A DNA stretch of 64,000 nt. Source: Mercurialis annua. Its lineage: Eukaryota > Streptophyta > Magnoliopsida > Malpighiales > Euphorbiaceae. Of the stretch, positions 1 through 10,893 are shown one piece after another. Position 1 is the stretch's first letter. Each line of letters begins with the position of its first letter. The notes beneath the pieces are model-generated. The model was not told the DNA's origin. It searched no databases and saw nothing but the letters and a program-made list of their open reading frames with translations. Both the position numbers and the translations under genes were made by a program. The DNA lies in contig NC_065573.1 in the NCBI RefSeq assembly GCF_937616625.2, positions 12,415,001 through 12,479,000 of the forward strand, written 5' to 3'.

Positions 1-553
1 GTCAGACTATGTTGAGTGAGTTTTCAATTTACTAACGGTATTATAAAATAACATCGCATTTCAAATAAAAAAATAATACGAAAATAAATATAATCAAGTA
101 TTTGATCCGTTTGAAACTAAAACCCTGAACTTAACACGACTTACGAATCATTTATTTCATATAACGATATTCAAATCAATTGTTCAATCCAATGGCCCGG
201 CCCCGGAATAACTCAACCGCGTTAGCCGCTGCCAACCTCTTAATCCCAAGTTGTGGGTCCCGGGATAGCTCAACCGAGTTCAACCCACTAGATACGGTTC
301 CCGGGATAATTCCACCGAGTTTAACCTCGTATCTCTCATTCATGTTCCAACTTCCATATACATATCATGCATACTTATCAAATCATTTCACATAGTCTAA
401 ACACACTAGACTGACTCAATTATTGGTAATCACACAACCTAGTAACACCCAATAGGTAGCTAGTTTCTTCGGATCGCATACTAGTTTCTCGAAGTTGAAA
501 TTTAATAGGAACATATAACATATAGGCAAATCATATATAATGCAATGCATTTA

Positions 554-556
<3 letters not shown>

Positions 557-598
<42 letters not shown>
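557..598. repeat. (TA)n microsatellite inside the LTR
   Basis: This is a run of about 20 TA dinucleotides. The matching place in the sister solo LTR (about 7345-7370) has only a short TA run, so the array expanded in this copy or shrank in the other. Confidence 0.9.
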
Positions 599-604
<6 letters not shown>

Positions 605-1082
605 ATATAATACCAGATAACTAGTATAGATAATACACGAAAGTAAAGTGCAACTCACTGTGACCGCTATCCAATCTATGACGTGGTCGATGTGATAATA
701 TGCTCGCACTAGCCCACGTCTGCTGATCTCACCGCTCGCGGACGTGTCTGTTACATATTAATTGACGTTTGATAGTTAGACGTGAATTTCATGTTTATAT
801 GCGTAATACTTTTAAATCCTAGGTTTTAGTTTTACTCTTAACGTTATTCGTGAACTCGATATTCCTTTATCGTATTCACGACATATCAAACTCCACTTCT
901 CGTATTCAAAGATTATATAACTTGCTTATCGTTTTCCACTTTCGCTTATCTCTTAACACGTCAAACTTAATCTTAATTTAGGATTCACGGGGTCCATGAT
1001 TAGTCTTATAGGTCTAATATTCATAAAAGTCGGAATCCTAGGTTGAAATAGTGGGAAAAACCCAAATAGGGCGCACTCGAGC

Positions 1083-1210
1083 ACTGTGCATCCGCACAGT
1101 ATGTTGTGCGGGCGCACAACTTTTCCAAGCTGTGCGAGCGTACAGCTTCGGCTGTGCGGCCGCACAGCTCTGCTGTGCGTTCGCAGAACATGGCTATGCT
1201 TACGCACAGC
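1083..1210. repeat. Palindrome array in LTR (TGTGCG-NN-CGCACA type)
   Basis: About six short palindromes follow one another at spacings of roughly 20-27 bp, for example TTGTGCGGGCGCACAA and CTGTGCGGCCGCACAG. On the minus strand the array lies about 0.4 kb downstream of the TATA-like box, so it would be in the transcribed leader. Open frames crossing it are by-products of its GC content. Confidence 0.8.
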
Positions 1211-2013
1211 CCCAGAAATTAATTTTCGGGCGCCTTGCCGATTTCCGACACCCCACACACAAATACAACCTCCTTCCTCACAAAACCCATATCATAGTTT
1301 TTCTAAAAACCTCAAAACCGAGCTAGATACGTCAAATTCGATATAAACACAACATTCTCACTAAAACATCCAACAAATTCAAAATTATCCACCTCTATTA
1401 CTTGATATTCCCTTGATTTAATACTCAAAGATGATAGAGCTTCCAATTCCGAAGAGATCGACGCAAAAATTGTCCGGAACGGACGCCGAATGGAGAATCG
1501 GTGAATTGACGAAGATGATCGGTGAAATATGAAGCCTCTGGACTCTTCTTCTCTTCTCCTTCTGATTCTTCTTTTCATTTTTATATTCTTATATAGTTAG
1601 GCTAAAATACCACTTAGGTCCTTATTTTCTTTATTTGTTACAAATCATCCTATGAACTTTTATTTTGTTCAATTTGGTCCCTCGCTTAGTTAGTTAATAC
1701 TTTTAATCAATTCGTGTACGTATTATTTATATCCGATAAATAATACGATCCAAGAATTTATATTTTCCTGTCTAATGCTCATAAATTTCGATTCTTGAGA
1801 CGTAATTGGTTAAATTACCATTTTAGTACCTAAACTTTGTTTTGTAACCTTTCCTGCCATTTTTTCCTTTTTATCCTAATTCCAACTTTTAAACTGAAAT
1901 ACAATATTGAATTCCCCGCGATAATCTTTCCGAAACCGACCTACTAAAAATTTATTTATCGTAATTTCTCGGAAATCTTTCCGATATTGCCACTCCGGCA
2001 ACTCAAAACTGGA

Positions 2014-2019
2014 CACGTG
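2014..2019. promoter_or_regulatory. G-box CACGTG, 36 bp from the LTR terminus
   Basis: The context is GGACACGTGG, which is CCACGTGTCC on the element's own strand. The distance from its last base to LTR base 2055 is 36 bp, the same as in the LTRs ending at 5686, 8740 and 25306. Binding by bZIP or bHLH factors is inferred from the known G-box/ABRE core. Confidence 0.6.
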
Positions 2020-2055
2020 GCCCAATTAGATATTTTATACTTATGGGGTATTACA

Positions 2056-2706
2056 ATTTTACCAAATGGTTTGAGAGAAAACTTAAAATTACACCTTCTA
2101 CATGTTCTTGATGAAAATATGAAATTCTTCACTGTTATCATCCATGCAACCCTTAATTCTTGATCTAGATGTTGTTATTAGGTGTTTAAAATATGTATAT
2201 AGGTTAGGGTTTGAGTTCAGAGATTTCTAGAGAGAGGATATAGGGGTTAGAATAAGAAACTTTAAAGAAATAATCAAATATGGCGTATTTGACTCGTTGG
2301 ACTCGTATTTATAGAAAATAGACTTGAACGATCATCCAAAACCATGCACAATCGTCCAAACACTTTGAAACATCGTTCATGAGGTAGTTCACAGGATCGT
2401 TCACTTTTTTAGGTCAAAGTTTTGCCTTTTGAACGATCGTTTGCAATAACGAATGATCGTTCACATCATGAAACCCAAAAAACTAACTTTTTCATGCCCT
2501 AAATGCATAGGATTGGTTCCCAAACCAATCCCAAACATCAAATTACATCGTAAACATATACATATCATAAACCAAGCATACCATTCACAGTCTGACAAAT
2601 ATAGGATACGATACACACGCTATACATTGTTAGTTTCACGTCGGAACTGGATGGAACTTACGACACGTATCCATAATCCTACATCACTAATATATGGGTT
2701 ATTACA
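2056..2706 (-). mobile_element. Probable terminal fragment of a related LTR
   Basis: The segment ends GGGTTATTACA at 2706, the terminus shared by the other minus-strand LTRs here, with a CACGTA 37 bp inside it. A minus-strand TATA-like sequence (CTATAAATA) lies near 2306-2319, about 390 bp from the terminus as in the solo LTR. Similarity outside these landmarks is weak to the eye, so this could be a diverged family or unrelated AT-rich sequence. No protein is evident. Confidence 0.4.
2326..2467. repeat. Repeated ACGATCGT-type palindromic motifs
   Basis: Imperfect palindromes around GAACGATCGTTC recur about five times. They resemble the arrays of the neighbouring LTRs but lie between the terminus and the TATA-like box instead of downstream of it. 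Confidence 0.6.
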
Positions 2707-4122
2707 TTTAAGAGGTATTGACCTACTTTCACGACCTGATTTCCACCCCAAAACTCGAGCCGAGACCGGCGTTGGGGAATGGCAATGGCTGTTGCGAAAT
2801 CCGTTGCAAGCTTAAAACCTCTATAGATATTTCGAAATATAATACTAGATCATATCTCAAATAAGACTCGTTTAAAAAAATATCGTTAAAACGTTTTTCC
2901 ACTTAATGTAAAGACAATTATGAAATATTCATATATGCAAAATACATTTTATGAAATACTGGTTAAATAACAAGGTTATTTTAACCCACGCTTCTTTCTG
3001 AAAACCTGTGTGGTAATACTAAAAACCAGGGACTTTAGCTCATATGCCATACCTCGAAGAGAACCATGTCTCAAACCACATATACCGAATAATATGTTTA
3101 ATAAAATATCCCAAAAACCTTTCATTTCAAAAGCATTATATTAAACATATTAAGTAATCACACAGCATACCAGATACATAAGGCCAATGAACCTATACAC
3201 AGTGTTTTTGCAAACCAAAACATAAGGCCTGGCTTATACGTAGAGGAACAGAAACTAAATACCAAATGCCAAGTAGGTAGCCACCTAGTAGGTATAAACA
3301 AAGGCAAGTTCCTATAAGAGTATAAGAACAGAGGAACACTGACATGGCTACTGGCATAGCACTCCGATAACGTACTATTACAGCAGCTAAGATTACAAAG
3401 TTATATGTACATGTCAAAAGAGAAGCTTCCCTAAAACAGAAGAGTGGAAGATCAACCAGACCCAAAGCTCATAACCTGAAAATGATAAACAACAACGGAG
3501 TCAGAAATATAAATATTTATGAATGAGTAAACATGTATACAATTATATACCGAAATCTCATATAGGTAAAATATCAGTATATAAAAATATTACCAGTTCA
3601 TCCATCCAAATGAAACCCTAATCCTGTCATATTTTAATGTTATCATAATTATATTAACTACAATGCATATGCTCAAATCTCGTTTAATACAAGATGAACT
3701 GTATACTTATGCGTCACAACCTTCTTAACTCTATATAGGGTTGTTGGGCCGTAAATTAAATTACTGTCGCCTCAGAACTACCCGTTGGGTATAAGCCGCT
3801 TTGCAAGCATCAGGCTACACAACCTAACCTCAATATGTATATGCTCATGGTTTACCTCTCAATCTATTTCATTAACACCGGTGATCACACAGTCCTATTG
3901 TTTCCAATAGATAGCTCGTTTCCATGGATATTCCTTGGCTAAGTTTTATACTTAGTGCGATTTCTGGATTTAAAAACAATTGAATACTTTCAAAAGTTAA
4001 CATATAAACTCACAACACCGCTATGTCTGATACTAAATCCTGAGATATGTGTGCCATACTCTCTATGGCCGTGGTCTGACTAAAACACACAAAGCAAATA
4101 GGATAAAACATTAATATATGTT

Positions 4123-4492
4123 GGGTTAATTCCTAAAAAAATCACGAACTTTACACAAAGTTTCATTTTAATCATGACCTTTAAAAGTTGCCATTTAAAG
4201 GCACGAACTTTCATATTGTTTCAAATTCATCATTTCAGTGTACTTTTATTGACTAAATTCTTCACTAGATCATTAATGAAAGGCCCAAGTTATCAATCAA
4301 CATCAAATCTTATTATCTTTCGTCTATAGTATCTAGGATTAGGATTTTTTAGTCAGATAAAATGCACCGAATTTTACTTTGGTGATAGATTTGAAATAAA
4401 ATGAAAGTTCGTGCCTTTAAATGACAAATTTTAAAGGTCATGATAAAAATGAAACTTCGTGTAAAGTTCGTGATTTTTTTAGGAATTAACCC
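4123..4492. mobile_element. Mutator-like MITE (370 bp) with perfect 9-bp TSD
   Basis: Long terminal inverted repeats start GGGTTAATTCCT at the left and end AGGAATTAACCC at the right. Homology extends about 65 bp inward with only a few mismatches. Both flanks are ATATATGTT (4114-4122 and 4493-4501), a perfect 9-bp target duplication as expected for Mutator-type transposition. Both LTRs of element A carry the uninterrupted site ATATATGTT (23798-23806 and 31171-31179), which proves insertion. It is non-coding and depends on a transposase supplied elsewhere. Confidence 0.93.
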
Positions 4493-4980
4493 ATATATGT
4501 TTCTTATATAATTTTTTAGGTTTAGAAACCTAGTTCCAGGTAAAGCATATAATCATTTAAACACATAACACTTACGGTCTTTTTTTCTTTTAAAAACATA
4601 TAATTAATTCTCATTTTTATAACGTTCAAACTTCTCTCTAGAAATCATCTTAGGTATAGCAATACCTAAAGAAAAATATTTATAGTATAGACCTAATTGT
4701 CAAAATAATTTTTTAGTCATATACTAAGTATTTAGCAAAACCGATTGCTAAATTTTTAAAACCGCTTAAACGTCGACTTTAACTCTTTTAAAGTCCGTTA
4801 TAAACGTTTTAACTTTACTTTTAAAATCTCATTTTAAAATTCTTTATGTTTAGGTTTAAAACTCTTTTCATTTTCCTTTAAACAAAATTATTGTTTTTAA
4901 ACATTTCAGTTCGATGAAACTTCGTCAAACGGATAGGGTAAAAAGTCCACGAAAGAACTTCCGTTTCGACTACTCGGCCT

Positions 4981-5035
4981 GGTGCACGATCATGCACCTT
5001 AGGTGCATGTTCGTGCACCTCTGGGTGATGCACCC
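4981..5035. repeat. Palindrome array in LTR B (GTGCACGATCGTGCAC type)
   Basis: Two palindromes plus one shortened unit, with variants such as GGTGCATGTTCGTGCACC. It is the shorter counterpart of the four- and five-unit arrays in element A. Confidence 0.8.
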
Positions 5036-5644
5036 CTAACTCGCACACGAACTGAGAGCCAAGCAGGTGAGGGTTTCTTTTTTATTTGATGAAATGAGTC
5101 TTTGTACTCATTTAACATTCAAATGGAATGTTTATATGATTGACAAAGATACGTTTTAGTACTAGCTCAATTATACACTTTAAACCAACTTCTTAATTAG
5201 TCGTCTGTAGCTCAAACGGAAACGACTTTCGAATTTCGTGAAAATTTACCCAAAAATCTAATAAAATATAAAAAAAATTAAAATATAATTTTTATTCGCA
5301 TTTGACTTATATTTTATTTTTTATAAATCATCTTCGATTTATTAGGTCTGTATTGACCGTGCTTGATAAAATTTCTACTTTGAAATTTTATCAACTTTTC
5401 ACAATAATCTTTTTAAAATATTTCACGAATATTGGCACCGAAAATATTCGCACGGGACTTATGAATTATTCTGCACCCAATTCATAAGTTTATTTTATTC
5501 CCATTAACTATATAAAATTCCAAATTTAAATTTCCAAAAATTTATATTTGAAATCCTATTGCCACAATAAAATTATAGGGACACTTGTAAATTAAATTTA
5601 CCTCTAAATTTAATTAATGTACTCCTGTCTAATAGAATATTAGA

Positions 5645-5650
5645 CACGTG
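5645..5650. promoter_or_regulatory. G-box CACGTG, 36 bp from the LTR terminus
   Basis: The context is TAGACACGTGGC. The offset to the LTR end at 5686 is 36 bp, as in the other LTRs of this superfamily. Confidence 0.6.
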
Positions 5651-5686
5651 GCAATATTTTATCACTTAAATTTTCGGGTTTTTACA

Positions 5687-5700
5687 TTCTCTCCCTCTTA
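5687..5700 (-). promoter_or_regulatory. Polypurine tract of element B
   Basis: On the minus strand this reads TAAGAGGGAGAGAA directly before the LTR. It is the expected primer for plus-strand DNA synthesis and matches the tract at 25307-25320 in element A. Confidence 0.75.
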
Positions 5701-7840
5701 TATAACTTCGTCCTCGAATTTACATATACGTATCTTTTCACCTTATCGTTCAAACATCACTTATACTTAATTTCATTCCATGCTTCGTAAAGCATAACAC
5801 CATCTTGACTGGCATCATCAATCATATCTTTCTTCTCACTATTTTCCTATTACTCCTTTTTCCGTAATAGTTTCATCAATGAGCAGTACCAACTGTGATT
5901 TTAATCTCAGTTTCCGTTCCTTAAGCCTTCCAGCTTAATAGTTCACACTGACTGTATATTTGGTTGTACACTCCATACTTAAGATTTATAGCCTTCATAC
6001 AACTTTGACATGCCCTTACTCCTTTCGGGGTAGTACTTATTTAAGTACTTGATCTATATTGTTGCTTTCATCATCTGTCTGAACTTTCGTTCCACAAATA
6101 GATTGTCCCTTCTATATGCTCCCCATAATCCTATAACTTGTATAAAATATCTTTTAATCCTTAGTCTAGCGTTCTGCAACACATTCCAAGGACTAATCTG
6201 CAGCTTCTCTCTCGTCAAGCAACCTAGGTATGCAGGTATAAGTTATTTAACTTAGTCCATAGTTACTATAAAACTAGCTTAGTTCCGCTAGTTTCCAATA
6301 ACTTCTTCTTTAACATATCATATTGTTATACATATTTAATTATAGGTTTGTGTCACGACCCAAAATATTGAGCCGCAACCGGCGCTAGGGAACGGGAGTG
6401 GTAGCTCCGGAACCCGTAGCAAGCCTAAAATCACTATTAATTTTTCACAATTAACAAACAGATAACAATAAACAACGGAAGCAAATACATCACATATATA
6501 CATAAGCATTTACACTAACTGTTCTGTTAACCTCGCGGGCTCTAGTTACCGTACCCCGTACGAACTGGCCTCGCGGTACTATATACATCAGTTAGTGTCT
6601 CAGAACATATCACCGGCACCTCGGGCCGTGAGTAAACATAAAACACGTAGCCTATCAAAACATATAGACAAGACAGTAAGGATATGTACAATCAAAATAT
6701 ACTGCTGTCTAGGCTACGACTCTGTCGACACTGGACCACTACTGCAGCATTCACACAAGTCAGAAACTATACATACACAGCTGACTTCTGGACTTCAAAA
6801 TTGGCCTCTAGCTAGGTCCACAAATTAAGCACCTGAAAGTCATCAAAGGTGAGGGGTCAGTATTTGGAAAAATACTGAGTGAGTTTGCATTTACGAACGG
6901 TAATAATATAAAAATATAGCATCACATCTCAAGGAAACAATAATATAAAACATATAAACATGTATTTGATCCGTACGAAACTAATATCCTAGCATACGAC
7001 ACATTTCTCGAACGATCATATATCATTCAACCCAATCGTAAATCTCAAGCTATGAGTCCAACTCACTGGTGGGTCCAACCCACTAGATACGGGGACTCCA
7101 GGTTACACCGTAGCCGAGTGCTCACTCGTATCAAATCATTATCTGATCTCGAAATTCATATTCACATCGTATTCAATCATCTATCATATGCAAACACACT
7201 AGACCGACTCGATACTGGTGATCACACAGCCTATTGACACCCAATAGGTAGCTAGTTTCTTCGGATCGCATACTAGTTCTCGTAAATAAACTTGATAGGA
7301 ACATATAACATTTAATCAAATCATAAACTATGCGATGCGTATAAACAATATAAATATATATATAAAATAACTTTAAGATGTAATACACGAAAGTAAAGTA
7401 CAACTCACAGTGACCGCTATCCAGTCAATGAGGTGATCTATGTAATGATATGCTCGCACTAGACCTCGTCTGGTGCCCTCACTGCTCGCTGACGCGTCTG
7501 ACACATTAATAAGTCAAGTACACGTTTAGTACGTAAACGTGAACTTCATAAACCTAAAACTCTAGGTTATAGACTTAGGTATTCATTTTACTTTTTAAAA
7601 CGTTTCTTATCTCGTTACGTATTAGCCAATGCCTTAATGCGTTTAATATTCTTCGGGTTGTTCAACTAAATGATCAAACTTCTTTCAAATCATATATTCA
7701 AAACCCTAACCAAATTGTCAACTTCAATGATCGTTTCTTACGTTTTCGGAGTTCACGGAACACTTTTAGGTCGGGTTATATTGTGTCGGTCCTTGACACA
7801 TCGAACGGGGGTCGGCGGCGGCTAGGCACATTGTACCTAG

Positions 7841-7963
7841 CTTCTCTCACGTCGTGAGAAGGGGTATCACGACGAGAGAGCTACTCTCGCGTCGCGAGAG
7901 CCAGTCTCGCGTCGCGAGACCTTGCCTCGCGCCGTGAGACATAGTCTCACGACGTGAGGCAAG
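7841..7963. repeat. Palindrome array in solo LTR (CTCGCGTCGCGAG type)
   Basis: Six palindromes of about 13-16 bp follow at a spacing near 20 bp, for example TCTCGCGTCGCGAGA and CTCACGACGTGAG. The array lies about 0.38 kb downstream of the minus-strand TATA-like box, inside the predicted leader. Confidence 0.85.
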
Positions 7964-8698
7964 ATGATCAGCCCCCAACTTCGATTTCTTCCCCCAAAAT
8001 CCGACCAAATCCATCCCGACATGCTTATATACGTATATAACATCAAAGTCAACTCCAAAACACTCAAAAACGACATATATAACGCTACCTCGACGTGTTC
8101 GATTCGATATAACCTATTAAACCTAAAACATCCCTAATTACTTCATTTTCACCAAGAAAACATCAAACTTACCTTGTTTCGATGCTTAGGATTGATAGAG
8201 GCTTGAATTCCGAAGAAAGTGCCGCGAAAATCACTCGATTCGGACGTCGAACGGCAAAACGGCGGCGAAACGATCGATCGGCGTAATTCTCTCGTTTTCT
8301 CTCGATGGTTCCTTCTGCCTCTTCATTCATATCACAAATCTTATATATTCTGGCTAAAAGTTCACTTTGGTCCTTGTTCTTTTTGTTTCTTATCATTTAT
8401 CCTTTAAACTTTTCTTTCCTACGATTTAATCCATAACTAAATCGTTAAACTCTTTTATTATAACTTATACGTATTATTTATATCCGATAAATAATACAAA
8501 GCTCGATATTAGCACTTTCCCGTCAAAATCCAATATTTTTTAACATTTTTCCTTTTAATTTCAATTCTAACTTTAAAATTGAAATATAACCTTAACTTCC
8601 GCCTAATTGTTTTCCTTAAAACCGACCTACTAAAATTCATTTATCTTAATTTTATCAAAATCTTTCCGATTTCGCCACTCTGGCGAATCTAAACTGGA

Positions 8699-8704
8699 CA
8701 CGTG
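8699..8704. promoter_or_regulatory. G-box CACGTG, 36 bp from the LTR terminus
   Basis: The context is GGACACGTGGTCC. The offset to LTR base 8740 is 36 bp. Confidence 0.6.
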
Positions 8705-9540
8705 GTCCAATTAGATAATAAAATATTTTGGGGTATTACAGTTTGTTGGTTGTTTTTCATTTTATTATGCGACATAGATTATAACTCATCTATCTCATTG
8801 CAAAATACAATCCAACTTGTTTCTTAGTTACAGTAAAACTGTATCTTTGTTACTTACTTCACGTAGTTCAAAGGTTTAGAAACAATTTTCATTATTTTCT
8901 TACTTATTTTGACTTATTTTAATTTTCTTTCTTTGTTTCTTTCAACCCTGGTTGTTTATTTATGGCTCATTTTATTATTGAGATGACTTTTAATATATTT
9001 TCCGACGACTGTTTCATAACAATTTTTCAACTTCGTCGTTAAGCATCGTCTAATTCTCTATTCAACGATCACAATAGCTAAAATATAGATAACTTTCTTA
9101 GGAATATTATGTTCGCACATTAGAATCACTCCAATGGTTTAGTCAAAAGTTGCCAGGGTCATGCTCCACCCTGATAGTTTCCAAACAATGTACCATTTCC
9201 ATCCTTGACGCCTTGATAAACATCTTCATATAGCGTTGGTTCAAGGTTTATTATACTGTTTAAGTATATTGTTTATTCATTAAATAGTTTGATAATCATT
9301 TATTAATGAATACCTTATTTGACATGACTTCACAAAATCTGTCAGTCGTTAACATATAAAGGTTTTTAAAAACACAGTTTATAAAAGGGTTTCAAACAAT
9401 TAACAATTTTTTTTGAAACTTTTTCAAACAAATTCTAAAAACACAATTTGCAACATTCATCTAAAAGATCTTAAATTACAGTTTCAAACAGATTATAATG
9501 GTTTCAAGCATATGAACAAAATTATCAATAAAAATTGACA

Positions 9541-10168
9541 ATTAAAAGATAAAAAATTAGAAAGAGGAAGAAGAAGAAGAAGATCTAAAATAAGAGGATA
9601 AGGTGGTAGCGATTGCAGAATTGTTCCTTCAATTTTTTTAAGACTAATACGATCGACTTTTCATCGATAATTTTTATTTATTTCAGATCTAAAATTATTT
9701 GTGATATATATCAAAAATATTGGATAAACTATAAAAAAATATAAATAACATTTATTAAGAAATTTCGTTGAAGAAGAAGAAGAAGAAGAAGAAGAGGAAA
9801 TTTATAAAGACAAAAACAAGAAGAAAACGAGAAAAAGTTGGAAGAGAAAAAAAAACAAAAAGAGAAATGAAGATGGGAAGAAAAAAAGGACAAAAATATA
9901 CAGGTGTTAAAATTCGATATTTTACAAATAAAAAAACAAATATAACTAGAATACAACTAAAAATATTAAAAAATAAATAAAAAAAGTTTTAAAACTGAGA
10001 TAGTGGATTTAAATAAATTTACAATTTAAAGTCTTTTCTGCAAATTTTTTTAAATTTAATAATATGATAAATCTATGTTGGTTTAAAAGTTAGAAAACTA
10101 TTTTAAAAATATTTTAAATGGTCATAGAAATATATATTTTACTATTATTATATTAATATTTTGAACAA
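9541..10168. other. AT-rich non-coding stretch with a purine-rich tract
   Basis: No coding signal. A (GAA)n microsatellite at about 9771-9798 leads into a strongly purine-biased plus strand to about 9900. The lysine-rich open frame across it is a composition artefact. Confidence 0.6.
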
Positions 10169-10504
10169 AGGGTAAACGCTCCTAAACTTGTGACACAAGG
10201 TCATTTAAATCAATTTATACCTTTTTGAGCAACTAACTCCAAAACTTTTCATTTTTGAAAATAACTTCATAATTTATATTTTTATGTCAAAAAATAAATT
10301 TAAAATAATTATATCGCAACAATTAGAGAAGTATCTAATAATTATTTTGCATCTCTCGCCTCAGATTTGCATTTTATGCGTTTTAAAAATACAATTATGG
10401 AGTTATTTAACTCAAAAATGAAGAGTTTTGGGGTTAATTGGTTAAAAAGATATAAATTAAGGTAGATAACCCCGTGTCACAAGTTCAAGTGGCGCATTGA
10501 CTCT
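10169..10504. mobile_element. MITE-like imperfect inverted repeat
   Basis: The left arm starts AGGGTAAACGCTCC and the right arm, reverse-complemented, starts AGAGTCAATGCGCC. The arms stay similar for about 100 bp, including a CTTGTGACAC block and a TTTTCATTTTTGA block. I found no convincing target duplication, so the ends are approximate and the element is probably old. Confidence 0.5.
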
Positions 10505-10595
10505 TTATTCTTAATACTTTATACTTTTAAATAAGTTTTTTATGGGTTTCATTTAGAAAATTCTTTCATAATTTTCATCGAAGTAATTCTTTTTA

Positions 10596-10884
10596 GGGTT
10601 AATTACAAATTCATACATGAACTTTACCCTAATTTAAAATTACAGCATAAACTTTGAAACTTGGCAATGTCAGTAACTAACTTTACACTTTTGGCAAATC
10701 AATACACCAAACACGAAAAACACTAACGTGGACATTGTAATCTACTGCCATGTGTCGTTGCGTGATTGGTCGGTGTCCCAATTTTCCAAAAAATGAAAGT
10801 TGGTTACTGACATTGCCAAGTTTTAAAATTTATGTTGTAATTGCAGATTAGGGTAAAGTTCGTGTATGCATTTGCAATTAATCC
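10596..10884. mobile_element. Mutator-like MITE (289 bp) with perfect 9-bp TSD
   Basis: The terminal inverted repeats start GGGTTAATTACAAAT and, from the other end, GGATTAATTGCAAAT. Similarity runs about 80-90 bp inward, including GAACTTTACCCTAAT. Both flanks are TTCTTTTTA (10587-10595 and 10885-10893), a perfect 9-bp duplication. It is non-coding. The terminal GGGTTAATT resembles the MITE at 4123, suggesting the same broad group. Confidence 0.92.
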
Positions 10885-10893
10885 TTCTTTTTA

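Larger units (their letters stand above)
1..2055 (-). mobile_element. LTR of a Ty3/gypsy-type element, cut by the window edge
   Basis: This stretch aligns by eye, with moderate divergence, to the complete solo LTR at 6351-8740, starting about 0.5 kb inside it. The shared order is a GAGTGAGTTT block, the TAGGTAGCTAGTTTCTTCGG block, a palindrome array, a TATA-like box and a GGGGTATTACA terminus. Read on the minus strand it begins TGTAATACCCC, the U3 end. A CACGTG lies at 2014-2019, exactly 36 bp from the terminus, and a TATATAAG-like box lies near 1588-1600. The other end and one target duplication are outside the window, so it could be a solo LTR or the 5' LTR of a larger minus-strand element. 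Confidence 0.8.
2727..5686 (-). mobile_element. 3' LTR of element B (minus-strand Ty3/gypsy-type)
   Basis: It aligns over its whole length to the LTRs of element A (22418-25306 and 29793-32703). It starts TTTCACGACC, so the expected TG has mutated to TT, and ends TTTTTACA. A polypurine tract follows at once, which marks it as the 3' LTR of a minus-strand element. It is 2960 bp long, of which about 380 bp is an inserted MITE plus its target duplication. CACGTG at 5645-5650 is 36 bp from the terminus. Against element A it has lost roughly 0.28 kb beside the palindrome array. Divergence from A is clearly greater than between A's own two LTRs, so it is older. Confidence 0.85.
6351..8740 (-). mobile_element. 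Solo LTR (2390 bp) with perfect 5-bp TSD
   Basis: It begins TGTCACGACCC and ends GGGGTATTACA. The 5 bp on each side are GTTTG (6346-6350 and 8741-8745), a perfect target duplication. No internal region or second LTR is present, so it is a solo LTR, the usual product of recombination between the two LTRs of one element. It lies inside the internal region of element B. A minus-strand TATA-like box (ATATATAAG) is near 8339-8350, and CACGTG at 8699-8704 is 36 bp from the terminus. It is related to the LTR at 1-2055. Confidence 0.93.
5687..9540 (-). mobile_element. Internal region of element B, interrupted and truncated
   Basis: 5700-6350 and about 8746-9360 align in order with 25320-26830 of element A. 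Shared blocks include the CATGCTTCG...AAAGCATA block, the TTATTATTGAGATG block near 8970 and the TCAGTCGTTAACAT block near 9345. A solo LTR (6351-8740) sits between the two parts. The right boundary, near 9540, is where similarity fades. No gag or pol is visible, and the 5' LTR and PBS are missing. Confidence 0.75.

Noticed and set aside
953..1346. Overlapping frames of about 90-100 codons on both strands
   Set aside because: They exist because the GC-rich palindrome array lacks stops on both strands. There is no family match, and the region aligns to non-coding LTR.
7841..7963. CRISPR-like array (repeats with regular spacing)
   Set aside because: The units are palindromes inside a plant LTR, with variable units and 3-8 bp gaps and no spacers of CRISPR size or cas genes.
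9768..9980. Lysine-rich ORF starting with a Lys run
   Set aside because: It is translation of a GAA/AAG purine tract; low complexity only.
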